The notes under the pieces: model-generated
Database searches by the model: none
What the model saw: only the letters and a program-made list of their open reading frames with translations
What the model was told of the DNA's origin: nothing
Made by a program: the position numbers and the translations under genes
Part shown: positions 48,158 to 58,546 of the stretch, piece after piece
Layout of the letters: each line of letters starts with the position of its first letter
How positions within the stretch are numbered: position 1 is the first letter of the stretch
NCBI RefSeq assembly: GCF_020921035.1
Contig: NC_063158.1
Coordinates: 5,562,001-5,626,000 of the forward strand
Direction of reading: 5' to 3'
DNA: 64,000 nucleotides
Source of the DNA: Rhodamnia argentea
Taxonomy: Eukaryota; Streptophyta; Magnoliopsida; Myrtales; Myrtaceae

Positions 48158-49440
48158 TTATGGAATTAAATCACGGAGAAGATCCTCAGCATCAATGTCA
48201 TCATCATTGCGCTGCTCCTCGTCGTGCCGATGACCTATTTCATTACCTGGAGGTACAGGAGGAACCTCAGCCGGATTTATATTGAGGGTTTGCAAGACCA
48301 TTGCCATTTGAGCTTGTAGAGATCTGATTTGGTCATCCTTTTGTGACAATCGTTCTTCTTGCTGTTTCATTTGTTCGTCCTTCTTTGCAAGCAAAAGTGT
48401 CAGTTGGCTCACTTGTTGTGCCGTTGCCTCATCGAGTCGTCTCCTCCTTGAAGCAGCCGCATTGGAGGATGAACTTCCACCATCCTTTCCGACCAATTTC
48501 CTTGACAAGTTCCCCCACCCATATATTTTTCCTCACTTGACCCCGCCCGACGCCTCCAACCATATTGCCGTATTGTGGGCTGCTACCTCATATGCAGCCC
48601 CACCATCACCGCCACCACCCGCACTCATTAAAAGCTCATCATTTTTTTTTTCCTATATCAACAAAATAGATATGAAATTAAAATAACTTCATATATGTAA
48701 CTGCCAAAAATATTGCAAGCATTCATGGTTTTGATTGTAGTTTCCATAAAGTCAAAAGTATAACCTTACATACCTTAACAGATTTCGCTCGGTCGGTAAC
48801 CTATGTCTTATCTTTCTTCTGGAAAACACGTTCGAATGTGGTTGTATACGTTGGTTCGGTCCCCAAATCATGTTCCTACAAAATTGAAACATAAATGAGT
48901 AATTGAATTAAATTAACTTACAACATGTTTAACAAACTTACCAATCTTTTTCTATGCTCCCCAATGTTGATAGAACCCCAAGCATATGTTGCAGACGCAT
49001 AAGACCCTTCACTTGAACTGGAAGCTCGATTCTTGGCATCTTGTGCACTCCTTTGCTTCATTTTTTCACCTTCCCAAGTTCTATTCATTTCAGTCCAATC
49101 TTCACCAGTAATAAAGTGTGGCTTCACCCTTTTTGTCTTTGCTTTATTTATCACATTGCGGATGTGATCACCAGCTTTTTTCTTAAATATTCTTCTAATT
49201 TCATGCTCTTGCGATTCATCCCAGCTGAATTTCCGCTGTAATCAATAGAAAAACAACTTGCTTTATTTACGCCCAACTTAGTTTTTCAGAAAATTCAAAC
49301 AGAGAACTTACCGAGAACTCACTCCACCACAACTCTTGAACTTCTTCCGGTGCACTACCGTAACTAATCCACGGGCCTCTCCAATAGTTATCCACTATTT
49401 TATTAAGTTCCCGCACGACGTCCGTAGCATCTTCAAATTT
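48158..49440 (-). pseudogene. CACTA second gene, Transposase_24 (Ptta/En/Spm) type, decayed
   Basis: Minus-strand pieces in order. Around 49440-49330 lies an N-terminal part; 49154-48918 carries EDWTEMNRTWEGEKMKQRSA and SSSSEGSYASATYAWGSINI; about 48640-48510 carries HNTAIWLEASGGVK, a stop, then GKIYGWGNLSRKLVG; and 48508-48158 is a coiled-coil tail with EERLSQKDDQIRSLQAQM and an acidic end. This layout is that of the plant Ptta/En/Spm transposase family. The stop after SGGVK is a TGA, where an Arg codon (CGA) would fit. Introns separate some pieces, but at least this stop is a lesion. Function is presumably binding subterminal repeats, as for TnpA. Confidence 0.75.
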
Positions 49441-49582
49441 GTAAACAAGGACAATTCAGTTATCATCCATATCTACCACCCAAACGATACCCTAAATATT
49501 ACATTTACTTAAAATATTGAAGTACATACGAGTCTCCCTATGGGCATATGACACGCCGGCTATCTTGTGCAACTAAGCTCTC

Positions 49583-49860
49583 CTAATCATTCGATTGTTC
49601 CACTAGAGAAGGTGGAACCGAGGCAGATGGAGGGTTAGCATGTAGTGGTAGAGGGCGAGATGAAAGGGAAGGGGAAGATTGCTGTGACGGGGACGGGGAC
49701 AAGGACGAGCAAGGGGAAGACGAATGGGAAGGGGCTCCTCGGCTTCCTTGTGAAAATGCACCACGCATGTCACCTCCACGTCTATAATATCGACAAATAG
49801 AAATGTTAGAGAAATATTAGCAAAAATAGACAACAGTTTACTCGGGACACATAATGACAT
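49583..49860 (-). other. Pro/Ser-rich low-complexity coding-like stretch
   Basis: A minus-strand open stretch with many Ser and Pro codons (purine-rich ggggaagg repeats on the plus strand), directly upstream of the Transposase_24-type gene. It may be its 5' exon or leader. No domain is recognised. Confidence 0.3.
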
Positions 49861-50299
49861 ACATCACGAAGCTTACCATTTTGGTTCGGAGAGCACGCGA
49901 GAAACTTGAGAAATCAAAAGAATCAATGGTTGTATCTGATAAGGAAATGAATAGCTAGTTAATCGTAATGTTCCTTTGCACATGTGGAGCTTTCGCTGCA
50001 TATAACTATCGACATTGCTCCTCCAACATCTACACTCCTTTAACACACACAAGCACCAACTACCAAGCTATACCAACATGGTCTTAATTTGAGTTAGTAG
50101 AAGCAACGCAAAAGAAATGCATAGACCGAAACTCTGATGGTCTTAATTTGAGTTACCATAAGCAATGCAAAAGAAAGTGGCATACTGTCCTCATCCAACT
50201 CGAGCAGAGATGCGAGCAGAGGAGGGTAATAGCTTGAGGCGACAAGCGGAGGCGAGAGCGGGGTTTGGAGAATAAACAAAATGGCCGATTTGATCCCGA

Positions 50300-51230
50300 A
50301 AGAGGAAAATTAATGGGATGAACAAACTTTGTGCTAGCTATTTGATGAGCAAACGGTTAGTGAAATAGTAATGATTCCTTTGAAGACTCAATTTTCACAC
50401 GATGGACTGGTGTGGACGGGGAAAAAGATCAGGTCGGTTTAATGTGAAGAGTGCATATACCATGGACAGAGCTGCCGTACATCAGAATTTCATAGCACAA
50501 GCTTCATCATCATACCACACCCCACGAGTTAAGGAAAAGTATTTGGCATTTAGATATCCCACCCGGAATCAGAATATTCCTAAGAAGTTTATGCCAAAAT
50601 GCAATCCCGACCATAGACAACCTATTTAGGAGAAACATATTACCTCACCCTACACGCCCTCTTTGCAATCAAGATGCCAGAACAACTCGTTCTTGCTTTG
50701 TCCTTGGACAGATTCGGTTTGGGACTAAACCTTCGCTACAAATCAAAATTTCAAGTCAATGGGGAGCAAGGATTCGGCCTTTTGGCTGCAATCTTACAGT
50801 ACCCACTCGACAAACCCACCTTCCCTTGACAATGTGGCTTGCGTTCGTTTGGCACCAACTCCCAAATCCTGCTACCATAGTGCAATCGGCACACATACTC
50901 AGAAATTTTCGAAGATGGAATGCAAAAAAGGTCGACACCCACTCGGAGATCGGAGACTCACCTCAACGCTGGACTCCACCGAAAGACGTAAACTTTTTGA
51001 CGGAGCGAGCACCAAAGCTATAGCCAAATTAGCGGGTGACTCGGCATGAACGCCCGTCGATGGTTTGGCCATATCGGTTCAGCGGCTCCTCGCTCTTGAA
51101 GTCCAAGCCCTAGCACTTGTTGAAGTACTCTCTGTCCACACGGCCAAAGCAGAGCGGGAGAGGGAGGCTACGATCCACACTCGGGCTGAGACCGCAAGCG
51201 GGAGGCGTCGAGCGAGAAGGATCTAAGTCG
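50300..51230 (+). pseudogene. LINE (L1-type) reverse transcriptase 3' fragment inside the CACTA element
   Basis: The plus strand encodes, in shifting frames, LFDEQTVSEIVMIPLKTQF, then SGRFNVKSAYTMDRA, then a zinc-binding LPHPTRPLCNQDARTT-like stretch, then a region ending near RWTPPKDVNFL. This is the order of the C-terminal part of plant L1 ORF2 (end of RT, zf-RVT domain, start of RNase H). There are frameshifts and stops, no 5' part and no clear poly-A tail. Its strand is opposite to the CACTA genes. Confidence 0.75.
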
Positions 51231-51279
51231 ACGCATTCGGGCGATTAGTGTTCTTCTCCACACGGCCAAAGCGGAACAG

Positions 51280-52120
51280 GTTTTTCGGTGATGAAGTTAT
51301 TAGTGGACGTTTAGCGACGGACTCAGCTGTTCGTCGCTAATTTATACCGTACATTAGCGACGAAATAAAATATCCGTCGCTAATTAGCTACGAAAAAAAA
51401 TATCCGTCGCTAATTAGCCACGAAAAAGAATTTTTGTCGCCAATATAGAAGTAATTAGCGACGAACATAGTTTTTGTTGCTAATTTCAATGAAGTAAAGT
51501 AGCGACAAACAGGCTTGTCATCGCGAATTTAAAAGTGGACGTTTAGCGATGACATAATATTTTCGTCGCTAATTAGTGACGAGCAAAATTGTCATCGCAA
51601 AAAATGTACAAATAAAATAGCGATGAACAACATTGTCATCGCTAATTTACGAGTAGGTGGTTCGGGACGAATTACAATATGCATCGCTAATTATCGACGA
51701 ACACATTGGTTCGTTGCTATTTTTAGTACTTAGCGACGAACATATTTGTCATCGCTAATTACTGTGAAGTAAATTAGCGATGAAAATATTGTTCGTCGTA
51801 AATTAGCGACGAATTTGTATGTCCGTGGCGAATTAGTGACAAATGATGTGTTCGTCGCTAAATAATATGGTGATTTAGCGACGAGCATGCTTTTCGTCAC
51901 TAACTTGTATGTAGACAATTTATAGCGACGAACCAGGTTTTCGTCGCCAATTTACAAGCCAAATTAGAGACGGAAAATATTGTTCGTCGCTAATGTTGCG
52001 ACGCGCACCCACTTTTCGTTCCTTTTGCTGCAACGAATTCTTTTTTGTTTAAATTTTGTGCTAAATTGCTTTTGCTTGCAAAATTAGCCATGAAAGTTAT
52101 ATTCGTCGCTAACTTTGGCG
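51280..52120. repeat. Internal block of CACTA subterminal-type repeats
   Basis: About 840 bp dense in ttagcgacgaa / ttcgtcgctaa units like those at the element's ends, but located just past the 3' end of the transposase gene and without a CACTAC terminus at either side. Confidence 0.88.
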
Positions 52121-52262
52121 ACACATAACAATTGTCTTCCACATCATAACAATAAAAATATATAATAATATTCACCACAAAATTATAATAATAAAATTTA
52201 AAGTAACAAACGTCGTACTAATAATAATAAGTACACATAATTAGTTAAAATTGTCAAAATGT

Positions 52263-52868
52263 CTAATCTTTGTCTTCATCATCACCTTCATCTTGACTTT
52301 CGTCTTCGTTTTCATCTTCATCTTCATCTTCATCTTCATCATGAGTGTCATCTTCATCCTCTGTCCTAAAATCAGATTCTTCATCACCATCTACATTTGA
52401 TTTGCAAATTTCAGGTTCATCCACATCTATGATTGCTCCACATGGATCCCGTAAAGTCGGAATGTTATATTCCTTAACTTCAACCGTGTTACAAACTTCC
52501 TCTTGTTGATACGCTGTATCCTTCCGGTGTGCCTCGGTTTTCCTTCGTGCTTTGGTTTTACATATAGCCCACCAATAAGCTTTGTCGCGTTTCAAACTAG
52601 GATATGATGCATAATATACTTGAATTGCTTGTTGTGCCAAGACAAATGGTTCATATTTCATATACCTTTTCTTGTGATTTATTTCAACCAAATTGAACTT
52701 CCTATGCACCTTCGTTCCTCTGACGGGATCGAACCACATGCACTTAAATAACATAACCTGCATTAATGGTCCAGGGTACTCTATCTCTATGATTTCATCC
52801 AACAAGCCATAAAAATCATCTTTCACACTACTACCATTGGATGACCGAACACACACACCACTATTCAT
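52263..52868 (-). CDS. TNP2 transposase C-terminal part (DUF4216-like) with acidic tail
   Basis: An open frame of 201 codons with GLLDEIIEIEYPGPLMQVML, FKCMWFDPVRGTKVHRKFN and ECAQQ-like FVLAQQAIQVYYASYP, matching the DUF4216 module found at the C-terminus of plant CACTA TNP2 proteins. It ends in a long Asp/Glu-rich tail encoded by catctt-type repeats. It is separated from the upstream transposase segments by intron-like or broken sequence, so it is probably the last exon rather than an independent gene. Confidence 0.7.
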   Translation of the reverse strand: MNSGVCVRSSNGSSVKDDFYGLLDEIIEIEYPGPLMQVMLFKCMWFDPVRGTKVHRKFNLVEINHKKRYMKYEPFVLAQQAIQVYYASYPSLKRDKAYWWAICKTKARRKTEAHRKDTAYQQEEVCNTVEVKEYNIPTLRDPCGAIIDVDEPEICKSNVDGDEESDFRTEDEDDTHDEDEDEDEDENEDESQDEGDDEDKD

Positions 52869-53260
52869 TGTGGCTTTTCCCGTTCCATACTATCGAGTGT
52901 GAAAATTGTACCCGTTTATGAAATATGCTGGCCAAGTTCGTACCCTTCTTTGTGGACCCCATGACAGATGATATAACAATCCTTGCTCCTCGACTTGATC
53001 ATGATTGCTGTGAATATGAAGTCACACATGCAAAGTCAACAATATTTTTCAATTAATGATTTATAAAACATTAATAACTTGCGTAAGTCCATAGGCAACT
53101 TACATATATTTTGAATTATGTCGCAAATTGTTCATCACACAAACGGTCAAACTCATTTGGTGGTAGTCCATACATTGAAGTTTGAAAAATCCTATTAACA
53201 AATACCATTTATATATTAGCAAATGTTTGAAACACAATAAATATATTTGCAGAAGTACAC

Positions 53261-56037
53261 TTACTCGAAGTATGACCCCACTTCCGGATAGTTCAACAAA
53301 ATATATGTATGAGCTGCTCGCCATTCTTGGTTTATTAAGTAATAAAACTTACATGTGCTACTTGGTCGACCAAGATAATTAAAAATAGAGAATGGTTTGC
53401 AATTGGGATCAATGGGCCCCTCATCATTTCTTCCTGCTCTCCGCTTCTTGCAATGCACGTGCGGCTCAAAATAGTATGATGCAAATGTTGTCACTTCTTC
53501 CACAACATATGCATTATAAATTGAAGCTTCAACACATGCCTTGTTCTTCGCTTTTCTGTTCAAATGATATAAGAACTTAGTTGCAATATGAAAAAGTTCA
53601 TAAGAACATAATAAGTAATAAAGTAATTTCAAATTTATTATACAAATATTTTACTTTTCAAATGGATACATCTAGCGAAATTGGATGGGACCTACAACTT
53701 TGGCCTTATAACGCAAGTGAACTAAGAGATGCTCCATTGAATCAAAGAACGATGGAGGGAATATCCTTTCTAAGTTGCAAAGAATGATTGGAATATCTCT
53801 CTCCAGCTTCTCCATGTGTGATGTTTTTAACACGCTTGAGCAAATATCATGAAAAAAATTACTTAACTCTGTGATAACACCCTATACAAAGTTCGGTAGA
53901 AGTTTCTTGAAAGTTATTGGAATTAGTCTTTCCATAAATATGTGGCAATCATGACTCCTCGGACCTGTCAACTTGCATTCATTCAAATCAACACATTTCC
54001 CGAGGTTCGAAGCATATCCATCGAGAAATCGCACAGATTTCAACCATTGGCAAACAACTCGTCTCTGCTCCCCGTCCAATGTGTAAACCGCTATTGGTTT
54101 CCCCTACTGCTTGCATCCACATCTAGTCCTAGTCGATCACAAATAACTCTCATATCTTTTCTAGCATTGTAGTTGTCTTTCGCTTTTCCAGTGACATCCA
54201 TCACAGTATTGATGACATTATCAAAAACATTCTTTTCCACATGCATAACGTCAAGATTATGACGAATAAGATGGGTCTTCCAATATGGTAGATCCCAAAA
54301 TATGCCGCGCTTACTTCACTTATGTGCGCTTTCGTACACAAAAGTCGTGCCATGGGGGTTTTCAACAACAGTCGGGAAGTCATGCACTCGCTCCCAAATT
54401 TGATCACCAGTCAACCTCAATGGTGGGAGTGTTTTTTCAATCCTATTTTTGATGAACTCTTTTTTATGCATTCGAAATGTATGATTTCTCGGCAAAAATT
54501 GTCTATAATAGTCAAAATAGCTGGCCTTCTTACCATGTTTTAATCGAAAGGACTTTGATCTCTCCATACATATCGGACATCCTAAGATCCCAGCTGTACT
54601 CCATCTAAATAACATCCCATAAGCTGGAAAGTCATTTATCGTCCAAAGAAGTGCAGCCTTCATTACAAATGTTTGATCAGTAGAAACATCATATGTAAGA
54701 ACACCTTCATCCCATAGCTGTTGTAACTCCACAATCAATGGTTGCATATAAACATCTATTAATTTTTTCGGATTTTGCGGGCCGGGCACGATCAATGTCA
54801 AAAACATATAAAGTGTCTTCATGCACATACCATGTGGCGGATTGTACTGAGTTAAGATAATCGGCCAACATGAATAGTTTTTTCCCGATTTTCCAAATGG
54901 GGCAAATCCATCAGCATAGAGACTTAACATGATGTTTCGAGGCTCCATCGGAAACTCGGAGTATGTTCTATCAAAACATTTCCATGCCTCTGCATCCGAA
55001 TGATGACACATCGGACCCTCCTCGGTTTCATGATTTACATGCCAAGTCATGTGTTCAACAGTGGCTTGAGATGCATAAAGCCTTTGCAATATGGGGATTA
55101 AGGCAGATAAAACATTTGCTTGCATGGTCTACGCTTCGATTACGACCCCCGCCTCCTACTAATCTTGTACCTTGGTTGGTTACTGAATTTGCAAGATTCG
55201 TCATTTTCATCATCCCCCCAATATAACATACAACCCTCACTACATATATTAATCCTTACAACTGGAAGACCTAAGTCATCAACTACCTTCTTCATGTCGT
55301 AAAATCACCTGGCATAACATTATCGCGAGGCATTGCTTCTCGCATTACTTCAACAAAAGAGTTGAAGCAATTCTCGGACACATTATGCTTTGTCTTGATG
55401 TTTAACAGTCTCGCGGTCAGTGATAACTTAATATAGCCGTCACAACCTGCCCATAAAGGTTCATCCGCTGCTTTCAACACTCCCCTTAACCGATTAGATG
55501 TAAAAGTTTCATTCTGCACATTTTCATCGGAACCCGTTACTCCCGCCTCTTTCAATTGTGATGCATAACTAGTGCCCACTTGTTCAAATGTAGGAGCAAA
55601 ACTAGTACTCGCATGTTCGTTTCTAAAACGAAGTTCGACCCAGTTGCATCAATCACCATCCTCTGGTATGGGTTCAATTGGTTATAATAGCTACATTCTT
55701 CCCTAACTGAAAATTGATCACTTCTTCGATATTCTTCATTAGATATAAATTGTTCACCATGGCAAGTCCAATTATAATAATTCGGAGTGAACTCAAATCT
55801 ACAAAGATGTTCTCTAACTTGATCACACTCATGAAATTTATTGTTACTGCACTTTTTACACGGACACCTTAACTTACTCCCATCCATAAACTCAAATTTA
55901 CTACTAGAAAAGTCCAAAAACTGTTCCAACTCAGCACGAAACTCATCGGTCAATCCTCGTTGTCCGGATAAGTTCTTATTATACATCCAAGCTCTCTGAA
56001 TTTGCATTGTGTCGGTGCAAATATTAAAAATTTTCAT
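53261..56037 (-). pseudogene. CACTA TNP2-type transposase (Transposase_21), frame-disrupted
   Basis: Catalyses CACTA excision and insertion. Minus-strand order: Transposase-associated domain at 56037-55552 with LRCPCKKCSNNKFHECDQV and NYYNWTCHGE; a linker at 55579-55292; the catalytic Transposase_21 region 55125-54316 with YSEFPMEPRNIMLSLYADGF, CWPIILTQYNPP, and GCPICMERSKSFRLKHGKK; a continuation in other frames to 54120 with an MHVEKNVFDNVI-like stretch; the DUF4218-like part at 54079-53640; and 53632-53261 with FYYLINQEWRAAHTYILLN-type text. Some breaks may be introns. However, shifts near 55280, 55130-55060 and 54320 fall inside conserved regions, so this copy is inactive as it stands. 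Confidence 0.82.
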
Positions 56038-56119
56038 AAAATATTAAAAATACCATCTCCACTATTTATTCTTCTTAATTAAAACCATAATATCGTAAAA
56101 ATTAAAATTCTATCCGTGA

Positions 56120-56880
56120 CGAAACAATTACTTTCAAATTGAAAAAAATACCATGTCAAGAAGACTTACCCAAGTATTTGATTGAAATCTTTATAGTAAA
56201 AAGCGGTCAAGTTGATGAGAAGTGCACGGTTTACTTGTATCGCGAGACCTTCAAATGGACATGTACCTAAAAAAGAAAAGAAAAATTACTTGACATTCAT
56301 GAAGCTTATGGCAATTGATAGAAGAAAATGGTGAAATAAATAATAGTTTATTCTAGGAATAGCATAAGACACGAATTTAGCAACGAAAATTTTTTTTTTT
56401 CGCTAATTAGCCATGGACAGCTTTGTCCGTCTCTAATTTCCAACGGAAGAGCACGTCCGTCGGACATTAGCGACGAATTAAATTTTCTGTCGCAAATTAG
56501 CGACGGCCACACTCTTCCGTCGCTAATTACGTTACGAACATTAAAAAAGAAATGTCGCAGATATTATCATTAATTTCTCATTACTACATATTTTACAGAG
56601 ATTCCTTAACTTATTTCAATCCATGAGCTCAACTTTACTTTGAAATAAAAAAAAGTTATAATGTCGACAACACTTATAGAAGTATCCGATTGAATTTTTT
56701 TGTAGGAGAAAGTGGTCAATGATGAAAATTCCAATGTTCGCTTGGATTGCGAGTCTTTCAAATGGACACGTACCTAAAAAAAGAAAAATTATTTAGCATT
56801 CTTGAAATTTATGGCAATTGATAGAAGGAAAAGGTGAAATAAACAACAAGTTATTCTATCATTACCATAAGACACAAATA
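56120..56880. repeat. Tandem duplication in the CACTA 5' region
   Basis: 56190-56370 and 56685-56880 are diverged copies (shared phrases ttcaaatggacatgtaccta, atggcaattgatagaag, ggtgaaataaa, cataagacac). A small block of subterminal repeats (56375-56540) lies between them. They sit just upstream of the transposase start, where the promoter or leader would be. Confidence 0.75.
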
Positions 56881-57119
56881 GGAATAGAGAAGACAGGAGG
56901 CAAACAAGAAGCGAGCAAAGAGCGGGCGAAAGACTCTTGTGCGGATAGAGAGAAGGTAAAGGGGTTTTAAAGAGAGAAGATAAAGCGGTCTAAGTCTTCC
57001 TCCTCCACAGCTGATTTATCGCCAATTGCTGCTGCGCCTGCAGCTATGATGGCTCCCGATGACGTGCTGTCTTTTCGGTGAGCAAAGACTTCTTCTGACA
57101 TCTATGAAGCACTTGTATT

Positions 57120-58515
57120 TAGAGACAAAGAGCAGAATTTTGTCGCTAATTAGCGACGAACAAAATTTTCGTCGCTACATTTAACGTATCCTATTTGCGA
57201 CGGAAACATAAGTTCGTCACTAATTTGCGACGAACGTAGACTTCGACGCTAAATCTATCTAGCCAATTTACGACAAACAACTGTATTCGCCGCCAAATTC
57301 AAAGTAAACACCGGTGACGAAAATCATCTTTCGTCGCTGAATAGCGACGAAAGTAATTTCCGTCGCTAAAGTCAAACTAACATTGTGCGACGAAAAATAT
57401 TCTCCTTGCTATTTCCGTCGCAACATTTGAAGTACCCAATTAGTGCGGTTGAGCTTCTAATTAGTATGGTCGGTGAACTCAGTTTCACGTCAAGTTTTTC
57501 AATCTGCTTTAACCGACATTATGTCGGTGGCCGGAGGAAGTGACATCATGTCGGTGGCCGGTTAGTGATAGCTTTGTGCAAATGAATGGTTGAGAAGTTT
57601 TACATTTGCGACGGAAAAAGAATGTCGGCACTAATTAGCGACGAAAATCTATTTCGTCGCTAATCATAATACACAATTGGCGACGAAGGGACGAGTTCAT
57701 CGCCAATTAGGGACGATGGTCTGATATTTCGTCGCTAATTTCTCACTATTCTCTATTTTATCCTTACGGTTTCTGCAGGCTTTCTTTACTTTCCAAAGGA
57801 GACCCACACTTTTTTCTCAAAAAGAGAGCCGCCCTTTTTTCTTTTCAACGTTGAAGAGCCAGAAAGCATTTGCCTGCAGAAGAAAGCGTGTGGCCGTACC
57901 AATTTTGAGTTCCTAAAGCGAGAGAATTAGTAACGAATGTTTAACATTTCATCGCTAATTTTCGACGAAAAGTTAAAAATCGTCGCCAACTGTTGATGGT
58001 CTCTCGTTAGCGACGAAACACATTATTTGTGACTAATTAACGACGAATAGTATGTTCGTCGCTAATTAGCGACTAATCGCTAAATTTTAGTTCTCGCTCA
58101 GTAGCGATGAACACTTTGTTCGTCGCTAATTTACTCAACAAGCAATCAAAAATGAAAGGCCTGCATTGTAACCAACATTAGCGACGAAATAATTTTTCAT
58201 GGCCATTTTCGTCGCAAATGAGGGACAAAGATATTTCATCGCCAATTAGCGACGTAACATTTTTCATGGCTATTTTTGTCGTAAATGAGCTACGAATATT
58301 TTATTCCTTGCTAGGGTCGTCGCATATTGGCAACGACTTTTCTTCCGTTGCTTATTTCGTCGCAAATTGGCGACGAATGATATATTCGTAGCTAGTTGTG
58401 TCGCTAATTAGAGACGAAGTAATTCGTCGCTAAATCCGTCCTGAATAGCTACAAATTTTTTTTTCGTCGCTATTATTGTCGCAAATGAGCGACGAATTTT
58501 TTTCGTCGCTAATTG
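57120..58515. repeat. CACTA subterminal repeat array, right end
   Basis: Dense GCGACGAA / TTCGTCGC units in both orientations, interrupted at about 57430-57600 and 57770-57930 by non-repeat sequence, and reaching to the terminal inverted repeat. Confidence 0.9.
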
Positions 58516-58546
58516 TTCGTGGCTAAATCCGTATTTTTTTGTAGTG
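58516..58546. repeat. CACTA terminal inverted repeat, right
   Basis: Ends in TTTTTTTGTAGTG. Its reverse complement matches 38445-38475 at 28 of 31 positions. It is followed by the ATT duplication at 58547-58549. Confidence 0.93.

Larger units (their letters stand above)
38445..58546 (-). mobile_element. CACTA (En/Spm) DNA transposon, 20.1 kb, nested and gene-capturing
   Basis: The element begins CACTACAAAAAAAGAAGG and ends with the reverse complement of CACTACAAAAAAATACGG. The terminal 31 bases match at 28 positions. The 3-bp TSD is ATT. Arrays of ttagcgacgaa/ttcgtcgctaa subterminal repeats line both ends. In minus-strand order it contains a TNP2-type transposase, an internal repeat block, a LINE fragment (opposite strand), a Transposase_24-type gene, a captured TFIIA gene piece and, nested inside, a Copia retrotransposon. 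Removing the Copia and one TSD copy leaves about 14.5 kb. The transposase frames are broken, so this copy is probably not autonomous now. The paralogous unoccupied sequence at 37660-37690 confirms both ends. Confidence 0.95.
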
